This document shows positions 1-7,321 of a stretch of DNA of 7,470 bases, one piece after another (within the stretch, counting starts at the first letter, position 1; every line of letters begins with the position of its first letter). The position numbers and the translations under genes are program-made. The stretch covers positions 1-7,470 of the forward strand of contig JALNWR010000126.1 of NCBI GenBank assembly GCA_023230795.1, read 5' to 3'. The notes beneath the pieces are model-generated. The model did not search any database. It was not told the DNA's origin and worked only from the letters and a program-made list of their open reading frames with translations. Origin of the DNA: Candidatus Cloacimonadota bacterium (lineage in GTDB: Bacteria > Cloacimonadota > Cloacimonadia > Cloacimonadales > Cloacimonadaceae).

Positions 1-3000
1 ACAATCTTCTCCTTCTCAAACTCATCGTAGTAAGCTATCGTATCCTGAGTCTCAAACCATTTGTTATTTGTTTTCTTGCGACTTCCCTTTTTACCTGTTT
101 GTTCAAGTCTTTTCCCGAAAGAAGCAAGGTAGTTCTTTACAGCCGGATAGTCATCGATACAGATATTTAATGCCGGAAATGTAGCAATCACCCACAACCC
201 CGCCCATTTATAGTAATAGCGGTTAATGTCCCTGCCCCGCAGAATGGGTTTAATAATTTCAGCAGATTTGAGGTCTTCCTGACAGAGTTTCTCCTTGGTA
301 GCAGTATCGATGACAAAAGCCTCGTTACACCCGGTTTTGATGCCATAGTAGATATTCACATCCCAGTCCTTGAGGGGTTTGCCTTTGGCTTCGATCTTGG
401 CTTTCAGCTTTAGCACGCGGCTATCTGCCAGGGTCCAGCCGGAATCTTCCAGGTGCATCTGGGAGATCGATTGTTGCTGGAGCAGGAAGTAGTCGCCAAG
501 GCCAGTGCCATCGTATTGGGGGTCTATATTCAGGAAGCCGAATTTATGATTTTTGGGGGGTGTGCCTTTTTCATAGATCAGAATATTGGTATCCACTGTG
601 GCGCTTTCGAATACTTTGTAACCGCCAAAATCGATAATGGAGTGCAGGGTAGCTTGATCTTTGAGGAGCTTACGCAGCTTGGTGCCGTACTTTGCTTTCA
701 GCCATTTATTGGAGGTGATGAAGGCGGCCACACCGCCTTCAGAAAGCAGCATTAGGGAGAGTTCGTAGAAATAGGTATAAAGATCGGAGGTGGAATTGAA
801 CACTTCATATCCCGAGGCCTTCAATTGCTGTTTATTGAGGATATCCTCCTGTCGGATATAGGGAGGGTTGGCTATCACCAGGTTCATCTTTGTTACGCCA
901 AACATTATCATCAGATCGAAGAAGCTGGCAGCTTCGTTGCTGGCATAGGGATTCCATCTGGCGATCTTTTCGGCCAGTTTTTCATCTGTGCCATCGCTGA
1001 TCAAGTTTTGGGCAAAAGAGCGGCGGATATAGTTTTCTTTCTGGCGAATTTCCAGCTTGTGTTTTCTATTGCGAGCGGTGAAATATTCATTGTGAATATC
1101 CTTGATTTCGCTCAGGAAATCTTCCAGGCCAATGCTGAAGATATCGAGCTGTTCTCTTAAGTGAAGCCTGATGAGGGAATCCGCAGCCACCAGCTTGGTT
1201 TCCAGATTCGGCAGAGCGCGAAGGCCCAGGTTCGGACGATCGGGTCTTTTTTGTTCATCTACCAAAAGGGAGAGGAAGAAGCGCAATTTTGCGATCTGAA
1301 TGGCAATGGGCTGGATGTCCGAGCCATAAATACAGCGTTCGATGAGGAACAGCTTGCGGGAATAGTCATAATCGTAATCCTCAAAGGTATGGCTTACGTC
1401 TTCGATGCTATCCTTTAGTTTTTGCTGCAGTTCGTTTCTCACTTTGTAATCCGTGATCAATCTGGCACTATTTAGCTGCTCTTGCAGCCTTGCTATCTGC
1501 TGCGCTTTCCATTTGTCGTTTTTGGGGTCCAGTTTGTGCAGGATATAGACCATTTTCAGCAGCAGTCCCATAAGGAAGGCTCCGGAGCCACAAGCCGGGT
1601 CTATGGCTCGAATGCCATCGATAGCAGCGATGATCAAATCAGTTTCGGGATCATCAAAAAGATGCTCTTCATCGCTGTAGCCTAATAGCAGACGCACTCG
1701 CAGCTCGTTGTCCTGCCTTTGCTTTGTGGAAATCGCAGGTATAGCTTTGCTAAGGTAAGCGGTGAGAGCTTGATCCACCATAAAATCCACTACATCGCGG
1801 GGAGTATAAAAAGAGCCGGTTTCCTTGCGGGCGGTGCTTTTGGTTTCCGGATTGTAGGAGGCCAAAAGGTTTTCAAATACTCTGCCCAAAAGCTCCGGGT
1901 CCAGAGCAATTTCTTCTTCTATGGGTGTGTTTTCGGCCACGGTAAACTTATAGCTGTGCAAGATGCCAAGCAGGCCTTTGACTTTGTAGCGTTTGCCTTT
2001 GGTGCCGTAAACTTCATTGAGGTCCAGCTCTTTTTCATGATCTTGGAAGAAGAGCTTATCCGGCACCTTGAGCGGGTTATCTTTCCGATCGCTAAAACCA
2101 TCGATGCGAATGTAGCTATTGCGGCCGTTTTCCTTCTTCTCCGTATCCAGGCACTCAAAGAGCCCACCATTCAGGAAAGGAATACTCAGAAAATAGTCTT
2201 GAATGGTTTGATCCGCATCCACAAAGAGCTTCCGGTAGCGATATACACAGTGGTTATTAAAATCCGGATTGTAATTCCCGTTACTTTCCATGCGGAATCT
2301 GCGGTTTTGAGCTCCGCTATGATTCATCTCGGTGTTTAGGGTGGCAAAAAAGAGGTTTTGCAAAATGGCTTTGTAATATGAAGAGTCGGCCGGGTCGCTG
2401 AAGTTTAGCATGGTCTTGATCTTGCTGTAGTCAAAAAGCTCTTCTGGCACCAGATGCTTTTCTTTCATGAACCAGACGAAGAACATGCGGGTGATAAGGC
2501 GGATAACGCTGATTGAATTGCGCTTTTCCTCCTGTTTTTCTTCGCCAGCGGGGAAAGAGACGTTTTGCACGGCCCAGAAATACCAATTTGAGAGTTCATC
2601 GTAAAAGCGCTTGTTCAATTCCTTGAGATCTAGCACTTTGGCCCAGGCTTTGTGAAGATCGTCGAAGCTGGAGAGTGGATATCGCTCTTTGATAGAATGG
2701 ATGCTGAGCTCATAGAGTATATCCAGGTGGGCGCGGTGGGTATTTTTCAGATGAATATCCCGGATAAACGTAACTTTCTCGAGCACATCCTTAGTATTAT
2801 CAAGCTTGCTTTTTCTGCGATCTACTACGGCTATTGAGATTTTATTTTTGTGCTTGAAGCTAATGATCAAGGGTATGGCAAAGCAGCGGTTGATCTGCCG
2901 GGATATATCCGCCAAAGTGCTGCGGCTATAGTGCTCACCCTTTAGCTCCAGCGCCGCGAAGAGATAGGACTTTAAAAGAGGGTCTATGCTTTTTTGGTCG

Positions 3001-3287
3001 AAGAGCTCGGTCTGGAAGCTATCGCCGATCTCGCTATCGGTGATCTGGAAGAGCAGATAAAAGCTTTGCCACTCTTCGCTTTTCACTTTGGAGGCTTTGA
3101 TAGTCTTGTTAGCGTCAAATTCTGCCTGGAAGGATATATAGTCGTATTCATAAAGCTCTGGCTGTCTTTCACTGGTATAAGCCAGGACAGCCCAAAAATC
3201 CATGATAGCCGGGTAAAAGTCACTCTCTGAGATCTGGTTCAAGCTCTGGCTGATAGCCATCTTGATGCTCTGTTTTGATGTCTGCAT
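1..3287 (-). CDS. Eco57I-type adenine-N6 DNA methyltransferase with TaqI-like specificity region (C-terminus cut by window edge)
   Basis: The frame is open from the ATG at 3287 to the window edge (1095 codons, no stop), so the C-terminus is missing. Seen in the translation: a GSFYTP motif at residues 491-496, as in Eco57I and HsdM-type methylases; SAM-binding motif I DPACGSGAF at 563-571; an acidic motif GSDIQP around D657; and catalytic motif IV NPPY at 807-810 (NPPYIRQED), which marks an adenine-N6 methylase. From about residue 979 the sequence YYGIKTGCNEAF, then LRGRDI near 1016 and YYDEFEKEKIV at the edge, match the TaqI/Eco57I target-recognition region. The N-terminal ~480 residues resemble the N-terminal half of large COG1002 proteins; I see no convincing PD-ExK nuclease there. 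It should transfer a methyl group from SAM to adenine at a specific site. It lies 8 nt after the helicase stop, in one operon. It could be a type IIG enzyme, a BREX PglX-like or a DISARM DrmMI-like methylase. The methylase call is firm; the system is not. Confidence 0.95.
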   Translation of the reverse strand, partial: MQTSKQSIKMAISQSLNQISESDFYPAIMDFWAVLAYTSERQPELYEYDYISFQAEFDANKTIKASKVKSEEWQSFYLLFQITDSEIGDSFQTELFDQKSIDPLLKSYLFAALELKGEHYSRSTLADISRQINRCFAIPLIISFKHKNKISIAVVDRRKSKLDNTKDVLEKVTFIRDIHLKNTHRAHLDILYELSIHSIKERYPLSSFDDLHKAWAKVLDLKELNKRFYDELSNWYFWAVQNVSFPAGEEKQEEKRNSISVIRLITRMFFVWFMKEKHLVPEELFDYSKIKTMLNFSDPADSSYYKAILQNLFFATLNTEMNHSGAQNRRFRMESNGNYNPDFNNHCVYRYRKLFVDADQTIQDYFLSIPFLNGGLFECLDTEKKENGRNSYIRIDGFSDRKDNPLKVPDKLFFQDHEKELDLNEVYGTKGKRYKVKGLLGILHSYKFTVAENTPIEEEIALDPELLGRVFENLLASYNPETKSTARKETGSFYTPRDVVDFMVDQALTAYLSKAIPAISTKQRQDNELRVRLLLGYSDEEHLFDDPETDLIIAAIDGIRAIDPACGSGAFLMGLLLKMVYILHKLDPKNDKWKAQQIARLQEQLNSARLITDYKVRNELQQKLKDSIEDVSHTFEDYDYDYSRKLFLIERCIYGSDIQPIAIQIAKLRFFLSLLVDEQKRPDRPNLGLRALPNLETKLVAADSLIRLHLREQLDIFSIGLEDFLSEIKDIHNEYFTARNRKHKLEIRQKENYIRRSFAQNLISDGTDEKLAEKIARWNPYASNEAASFFDLMIMFGVTKMNLVIANPPYIRQEDILNKQQLKASGYEVFNSTSDLYTYFYELSLMLLSEGGVAAFITSNKWLKAKYGTKLRKLLKDQATLHSIIDFGGYKVFESATVDTNILIYEKGTPPKNHKFGFLNIDPQYDGTGLGDYFLLQQQSISQMHLEDSGWTLADSRVLKLKAKIEAKGKPLKDWDVNIYYGIKTGCNEAFVIDTATKEKLCQEDLKSAEIIKPILRGRDINRYYYKWAGLWVIATFPALNICIDDYPAVKNYLASFGKRLEQTGKKGSRKKTNNKWFETQDTIAYYDEFEKEKI

Positions 3288-3293
3288 ATCTTT

Positions 3294-3297
3294 TCCT
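3294..3297 (-). promoter_or_regulatory. Ribosome binding site of the methyltransferase gene
   Basis: The minus strand reads TAG-GAAAAGAT-ATG between the two genes. AGGA overlaps the helicase stop codon and lies 6 nt before the ATG at 3287. The overlap of stop and Shine-Dalgarno suggests that ribosomes finishing the helicase re-initiate on the methylase. It supports 3287 as the start over the next in-frame ATG (Met10). Confidence 0.6.
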
Positions 3298-6200
3298 ATT
3301 TGATGATCAACCAGGTGATCAATTCAAAGCTATTTTCGCTTTTTTTGTTCTTGATGGGGATGATGCCATCTCTGGCGGTTTGCAATTGCTGCCCTACCTT
3401 CTTTCCCAGGGTGGCGCGGATATCGCTCAAAGTTCTTTGCAGCAGCTTGCTATAACGGCTCATATCCTGCCCATCCCGGGTTTCATCATCGAAGATATCA
3501 CAGAGTTCTTCAAAGGCGCTTTTGCGGTCTATGGCAAGCAAGCGGTATATCTCCAGGATTTGTTTGATGTGGGTAAAGCGGTAGCGCACGGTGCCATCAT
3601 CCCGGATATAGGCCAGGAAGAAGGGATGCAGGGGGTTGATCTTGTCGTGTTCTATGCCTTCTGAGAAGCTGCGGAAGCAGAAGATGATTCCGGGGCGGAT
3701 GATATCCTGCTGCTGGGGAGCTATTATAAGATCGGTGCCTTTACCCCACAATTCATGATGGGGAGAGGGGGTAACTGCGTACAGGCCCAGGGGGGCATCC
3801 CGCAGCTCCTGTTCAAAGGATTTCAGATAGCTCAGCAGGTCTATACGAAAGTCGTCCAGGGTAAAATCGGTTAAGGATATCCCTTCCTGCATGTCCTCCA
3901 GATCGATCACTTCTTCCTGCAGTCTCTTCAGCTGGCGGCTGCGGAATTTCAGCTCTTGGGAAAAATGCTCATCTTTGGGGTCCTGGTTAAACAGGTTATC
4001 CTCTCCGGTGGCGGTGACATCTACCAGGGCCATGCGGGTTTCCACCCGCAGCTTCAGCTTGATGTATTTATCCAGTTCTTTGGTAGGCCAATAGTTTACC
4101 AATTGGATACTGGAATTGGGGCTATTCATACGGTCTATACGGCCAAAGCGTTGGATAATGCGTACGGGGTTCCAGTGGATGTCGTAATTTACCACATAGT
4201 CACAATCCTGCAGGTTTTGGCCCTCGGATATGCAGTCTGTGGCGATAAGGATATCGATTTCTTCGCTCTGGGGTAGAAAGTCAAGCTGATCCCGATTTTT
4301 TGCTGTGGGGGCAAAGCAGGTGAGGATGGCGTTGAAATCGTTGGCAAAGTGTAGGGGCATTTTCAGGGTAGTTTTGTTGGCTGTGCTTCCGGAAACCAGC
4401 GCTGTGTTTAGCCCCAGTTCGGTTTTTGCCCAGGTTTTTATATTCTCATACAGGTATTCTGCGGTGTCGCTAAAGGCGGTGAAGATCAGGACTTTGCGGT
4501 TACCTGCATTCACAAAGTGCTGTTGTTTGTTTGTAATCAGCTCTTTCAGATTATGCAATTTGGCATCGCGGCTGGGGTCTATAGCCTGGGCGGCATTATA
4601 AAGAGAAAGCAATTGGTCTTTGTCACTGGAAAGGGCCTCGCGCCAGCGGTCTAAGTCCAGATGTTGCAGATGATATTTCAACTTTTTGCCTACGGTCCAG
4701 TGATCCTCAAAATCGCTGTTTTCATCATCGAATTGCTCTTCATAGTCGTCTTCCACTTCGTAAAGACCTTCTGGCATCTTGTTAGCTTCAAAGCGATCGA
4801 TTTTATCTATGAGGGCGTCTATCTTTCCCAGGGTTCTATTCATGGTTAAGGCAAAAGCGTGGATAGAGCTTTCCAGGCGTTTCATAAAGCCCACTTTCAT
4901 CATGCCGATCAGGCGGATTTCACGTTCTTGCTGTGTGAAAGGGAGTAGCATCTGAGCATCGCCATATTGGGCTTTGAATTCCTCTTTCAAAAAGGCATGG
5001 GGATTGAACAGGGAAAGGCGGTATTTCTGGATTTCTTCACTGATTTTGTCGTAAGAAAAGAATCTTTTATGCAGGTCAATCTCCGGATAAATGGAGATTG
5101 GCTTCAGCCTTTTGGGGAAAAACCCCACCTTGTTTGCGCTATAAAAGCGCAGGATGTGTTTGCGGCTGCGGGCTATGGTAAGCTCGTCCAGAAGCTTGAA
5201 AAAGGAGCTATCCAGCTTACTGAGCAAGTCTGTGGGTTTACGTTCGCCCTGCTTGTGCTGCTTTGCCCAATCTGTAAATTGCTTTTGGGCGGTTTTCAGG
5301 GTGGTTTCGATGCTATCTATACCGGTTAAGTCCTTCAGGGCATCATCCGTTTCTTCTGTAATGTAGTAAATCTGATTGCGCAGGTCTTTGAGGGTGGTAT
5401 TCACCGGAGTGGCAGTAAGCATCAGCACTTTGGTCTTACTGCCGGATTTCAGGACATTCTCCATCAGGAATTTTGCGCGGTTATACACGATCTCGCCTTC
5501 CACTTCGCGCTCTTTGGGGTTGCCGCGCAGATTGTGGGATTCATCTATTACGATAAGATCAAATTCTCCCCAATTGAAGGTGGAAAGATCAAGCGCATCA
5601 GCATCGGAAAAGCCGGATTTTCTACCCAAATCCGTATGATAGGCTACAGTGTAAGCAAATCTATCTTTGGCAAAGAGATTCAGCAGGCTACGCTTGTTTG
5701 CTTGATAGACCGTCCAATTGTCTTTTAGTTTTTTAGGACACAGCACCAATACATCTTTGTTGCGGCATTCATAGTGTTTGATCACAGCCAGGGCTTCGTA
5801 GGTCTTGCCCAGGCCCACGCTATCGGCCAGAATGCAGCCGTTATGCCGCTCCAATTTATTGATTATGCCTTTCACGGCATCCTGTTGAAAGTCATAAAGG
5901 GTATTCCAGATCTGGGAATCAAACAATCCTGCTTTCCCGGTTAAAAGATCGGAAGCATCCTGATCTTCCAGATACTGCTCAAAGAGGTGATACAGGGTTT
6001 TGTAATAGATAAATTCCGGGCTGTTATTGGCGTAAAGCTGCTTTAGATATTTCAAAACCTGAGATTTTACATCCTCAACCAGACCGGTATCATCGTTCCA
6101 CAATTCATCAAACCACAGCAGCAGGTCTTTTCTGTCTTTGTCATCGGTGATCTCAATATTGAGTTCGATATTTGGGCTTTGCCCCATGCCGAGACCGTTG

Positions 6201-6643
6201 GTCGTGAAATTTGAACTTCCCAGGATTGCTTTTTCTGCGCCTATGACAGGGGCGATGTGGTACATTTTGCCATGCAGGAAATTGGGCTTTACCATGGATT
6301 TGATCTCTACTTTTTCCTCTATCCAGTCATGACAGGCTTTGGCTATAGCCTTTTGCATCAGTCTATGTTCCAGGGGAATCACCAATTTGTCATCTTCGAT
6401 CTGAAATGGCTTTTTATTTGTTTTGGCGGGATCGATAGCGGAGATAAAACGGGGCTCTCCGAAAAGAAAACGCAGGTGCTCGATCTGGCTCAGGCTGTCC
6501 TTCAATTCACTGAAGGCGTAAATGGTAAAATAGGCGGAGACTATGGCCAGCTTGCTTTCCGGGGCTATGTGATCGGCAAGAAATTTGCCCACGGTGCCGC
6601 GCTGATGATTATCCCTTAAAGAAGATTGCAGGGTATATTTCAT
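3296..6643 (-). CDS. PLD nuclease-like domain fused to SNF2/HepA-type superfamily 2 helicase
   Basis: 1115-aa protein. Residues ~15-185 form a phospholipase D-like domain with HGK at 124-126 and GSSNF at 142-146, one HKD-like half-site. PLD enzymes need two such sites, so a dimer is expected. Residues ~245-430 are the first RecA-like lobe: FQQ at 252-254, Walker A SVGLGKT at 275-281, Walker B DESH at 367-370 and motif III TATP at 410-413. Residues ~715-850 are the second lobe: KVLIFTAF at 717-724, TDCISEGQNLQ at 802-812, NYDIHWNP at 819-826 and QRFGRIDR at 831-838 with the arginine finger. A very acidic stretch (629-648) lies between the lobes. The last ~260 residues are unrecognised. The motifs are those of SNF2/HepA double-strand DNA translocases. 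It probably acts with the downstream methylase in restriction of foreign DNA as the translocase and candidate nuclease; this is inference. The start at 6643 has AGGTGA just upstream and overlaps the stop of a tiny ORF by ATGA. Confidence 0.96.
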   Translation of the reverse strand: MKYTLQSSLRDNHQRGTVGKFLADHIAPESKLAIVSAYFTIYAFSELKDSLSQIEHLRFLFGEPRFISAIDPAKTNKKPFQIEDDKLVIPLEHRLMQKAIAKACHDWIEEKVEIKSMVKPNFLHGKMYHIAPVIGAEKAILGSSNFTTNGLGMGQSPNIELNIEITDDKDRKDLLLWFDELWNDDTGLVEDVKSQVLKYLKQLYANNSPEFIYYKTLYHLFEQYLEDQDASDLLTGKAGLFDSQIWNTLYDFQQDAVKGIINKLERHNGCILADSVGLGKTYEALAVIKHYECRNKDVLVLCPKKLKDNWTVYQANKRSLLNLFAKDRFAYTVAYHTDLGRKSGFSDADALDLSTFNWGEFDLIVIDESHNLRGNPKEREVEGEIVYNRAKFLMENVLKSGSKTKVLMLTATPVNTTLKDLRNQIYYITEETDDALKDLTGIDSIETTLKTAQKQFTDWAKQHKQGERKPTDLLSKLDSSFFKLLDELTIARSRKHILRFYSANKVGFFPKRLKPISIYPEIDLHKRFFSYDKISEEIQKYRLSLFNPHAFLKEEFKAQYGDAQMLLPFTQQEREIRLIGMMKVGFMKRLESSIHAFALTMNRTLGKIDALIDKIDRFEANKMPEGLYEVEDDYEEQFDDENSDFEDHWTVGKKLKYHLQHLDLDRWREALSSDKDQLLSLYNAAQAIDPSRDAKLHNLKELITNKQQHFVNAGNRKVLIFTAFSDTAEYLYENIKTWAKTELGLNTALVSGSTANKTTLKMPLHFANDFNAILTCFAPTAKNRDQLDFLPQSEEIDILIATDCISEGQNLQDCDYVVNYDIHWNPVRIIQRFGRIDRMNSPNSSIQLVNYWPTKELDKYIKLKLRVETRMALVDVTATGEDNLFNQDPKDEHFSQELKFRSRQLKRLQEEVIDLEDMQEGISLTDFTLDDFRIDLLSYLKSFEQELRDAPLGLYAVTPSPHHELWGKGTDLIIAPQQQDIIRPGIIFCFRSFSEGIEHDKINPLHPFFLAYIRDDGTVRYRFTHIKQILEIYRLLAIDRKSAFEELCDIFDDETRDGQDMSRYSKLLQRTLSDIRATLGKKVGQQLQTARDGIIPIKNKKSENSFELITWLIIK

Positions 6644-6702
6644 AAGTCACCTGCCGGGTGATGCGTATGCAGGCAAGAAAATGCCCGAACTTTGTATATC
6701 AT
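6640..6702 (-). CDS. Small ORF, 20 aa, coupled to the helicase start
   Basis: Reads MIYKVRAFSCLHTHHPAGDL then TGA. A strong Shine-Dalgarno AGGAG (6708-6712) stands 5 nt before the ATG. The TGA overlaps the helicase ATG as ATGA, and its own ATG overlaps the stop of the preceding 21-codon ORF in the same way. The peptide matches no family I recognise; it has one Cys and an HTHH cluster. The likely role, if translated, is to couple or meter translation of the helicase rather than to act as a protein. It could also be a remnant of a small upstream gene. The Shine-Dalgarno and double overlap are seen; expression is inferred. Confidence 0.4.
   Translation of the reverse strand: MIYKVRAFSCLHTHHPAGDL
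6647..6652 (-). promoter_or_regulatory. Ribosome binding site of the helicase gene
   Basis: AGGTGA on the minus strand, 3 nt before the ATG at 6643 (5 nt if only AGGT/GGTG pairs). It lies inside the end of the 20-codon ORF, so ribosomes translating that ORF pass directly over it. It fixes the helicase start. Confidence 0.6.
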
Positions 6703-6764
6703 CTCAGCTCCTGCGCTTTGCCGCAGCCAGCTATCTGCTGCTGGGATTTTGCTTGTTTCTTCAT
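6699..6764 (-). CDS. Small ORF, 21 aa, first of two chained leader ORFs
   Basis: Begins MKKQAKSQQQ and ends GKAQELR then TGA. GAGGG (6769-6773) lies 4 nt before the ATG at 6764. The frame stays open upstream, with another ATG at 6809, but that one has no Shine-Dalgarno site and sits next to the predicted transcription start, so 6764 is preferred. The product is basic and Gln-rich with no recognised domain. Its TGA shares ATGA with the next small ORF. It may be a leader peptide of the operon or the relic of a regulator. Confidence 0.35.
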   Translation of the reverse strand: MKKQAKSQQQIAGCGKAQELR

Positions 6765-6789
6765 ATTTCCCTCGACCTTGTTTCTTCTT

Positions 6790-6806
6790 AGATTTACGAT
6801 AAATCT
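6790..6806. promoter_or_regulatory. 17-nt palindrome, candidate operator or leader hairpin
   Basis: AGATTTACGATAAATCT is a perfect inverted repeat with two 7-nt arms and a 3-nt centre. It lies just downstream of the candidate promoter and upstream of the first small ORF, where a repressor could block initiation. No regulator gene is in the window. It could equally act as a weak 5' RNA hairpin. Confidence 0.35.
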
Positions 6807-6816
6807 CATGAATACA

Positions 6817-6845
6817 CTGTTAAATTTTGCAAATGTTTTTGTCAA
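6817..6845 (-). promoter_or_regulatory. Candidate promoter for the helicase-methyltransferase operon
   Basis: The minus strand has a perfect TTGACA (6840-6845), a 17-nt A/T-rich spacer and TAACAG (6817-6822), a poor -10; TTAACA with a 16-nt spacer is the alternative. Transcription would start near 6810 and read the two small ORFs, the helicase and the methylase. It is the best sigma70-like site in the gap, but the weak -10 keeps confidence low. Confidence 0.4.
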
Positions 6846-6859
6846 CACAAATTTGGCCT

Positions 6860-7167
6860 GGCATTCCCCCATTTTCAAGAGTCTGATTATGGACTGGTAG
6901 TTGTTGCTATCTGAAATTCCGTCCCTACAGGACTCAAGGCATTGTGTAGAGTTTGGTTTTCTATCTGAAATGGCGTCCCTACAGGACTCAAGGCATTGTG
7001 TAGAGTTTGGTTTTCTATCTGAAATGGCGTCCCTACAGGACTCAAGGCATTGTGTAGATATAGGTTTTCTATCTGAAATATCGTCCATACATGACTCAAG
7101 GCATTGTGCAGAGATAGCAAACCACGACCAAACCATAATCAATCCTTTGTAAAAATGGGGGAATGCC
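6860..7167. repeat. 308-bp segment bounded by a 16-bp perfect inverted repeat (MITE-like)
   Basis: GGCATTCCCCCATTTT at 6860-6875 has its exact reverse complement at 7152-7167. Similarity continues imperfectly inwards: GATTATGG at 6885-6892 is matched by CCATAATC at 7133-7140, and GCTATCT at 6906-6912 by AGATAGC at 7112-7118. The ends therefore form an imperfect inverted repeat of about 55 bp around the tandem block. It has the shape of a small non-autonomous element or a large cruciform. No transposase and no clear target-site duplication are visible, so the mobile nature is inference. Confidence 0.5.
6907..7122 (-). repeat. Four tandem 54-bp units containing a hairpin-tail element
   Basis: Units start at 6907, 6961, 7015 and 7069, exactly 54 bp apart. 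Units 2 and 3 are nearly identical; units 1 and 4 diverge, and unit 4 loses similarity after about 7116. On the minus strand each unit holds a 13-nt hairpin (GTCCTGTAGGGAC in units 1-3) followed by a 14-nt tail ending ATTTCAGATAG, which is invariant. The rest of the unit includes CACAATGCCTTGA before the hairpin. There are no variable spacers, so it is not a CRISPR array. The period is a multiple of three, so frames stay open by arithmetic; I do not call a protein here. Confidence 0.85.
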
Positions 7168-7189
7168 CGTAAAATCAGACATTCCCCCA
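7150..7189 (-). terminator. Probable intrinsic terminator, minus strand
   Basis: TGGGGGAATG (7156-7165) pairs with CATTCCCCCA (7180-7189), a perfect 10-bp G/C-rich stem with a 14-nt loop. On the minus strand the stem is followed by five T (7151-7155). It would stop leftward transcripts from beyond the right edge before they enter the cassette. On the plus strand the stem is followed by A, so it is not a rightward terminator. The left arm of the stem lies inside the right arm of the 16-bp inverted repeat. Confidence 0.5.
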
Positions 7190-7321
7190 AAAAAAATCAA
7201 GTTATGGTATCCAAATAGGTATAAATAAACGCACTATAGCTACTATCTGTGTCCATATATATCATTCTTTGACTTGAATAAATATGAACCATAATCACAG
7301 CCTAAAATACCCATATAAAGA
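7190..7321. other. AT-rich intergenic spacer without a gene
   Basis: No ORF with a ribosome binding site and no RNA gene is visible. It holds an A tract next to the terminator stem and AACCATAATCA at 7287-7297, an exact 11-bp repeat of 7131-7141. A weak plus-strand promoter-like pair is present (TTGACT 7269-7274, 17 nt, TAATCA 7292-7297), which would point into the right-hand hairpin array. The spacer separates two oppositely oriented arrays of the same element. Confidence 0.5.

Noticed and set aside
1719..2339. 206-codon plus-strand ORF
   Set aside because: It is antisense to the methylase frame, which carries clear catalytic motifs. The product has no recognisable domain and the ORF has no supporting context.
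3275..3664. Plus-strand ORF across the helicase-methylase junction
   Set aside because: It lies opposite the helicase C-terminus and the operon junction; shadow frame only.
6907..7122. CRISPR array
   Set aside because: Whole 54-bp units repeat with no unique spacers, and there are no cas genes.
6901..7152. Plus-strand ORF with SLQDSRH repeats
   Set aside because: It is the complement of the same DNA repeat; openness follows from the period, and no start signal supports it.
6699..7190. Long minus-strand ORF with an 18-residue repeat running through the array and the promoter
   Set aside because: The 54-bp period keeps any stop-free frame open, and other frames on both strands are open over the same stretch. 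The repeated element also occurs inverted at 7322-7457 outside any frame, and it has no good ribosome binding site. Only its last 21 codons are kept as a small ORF.
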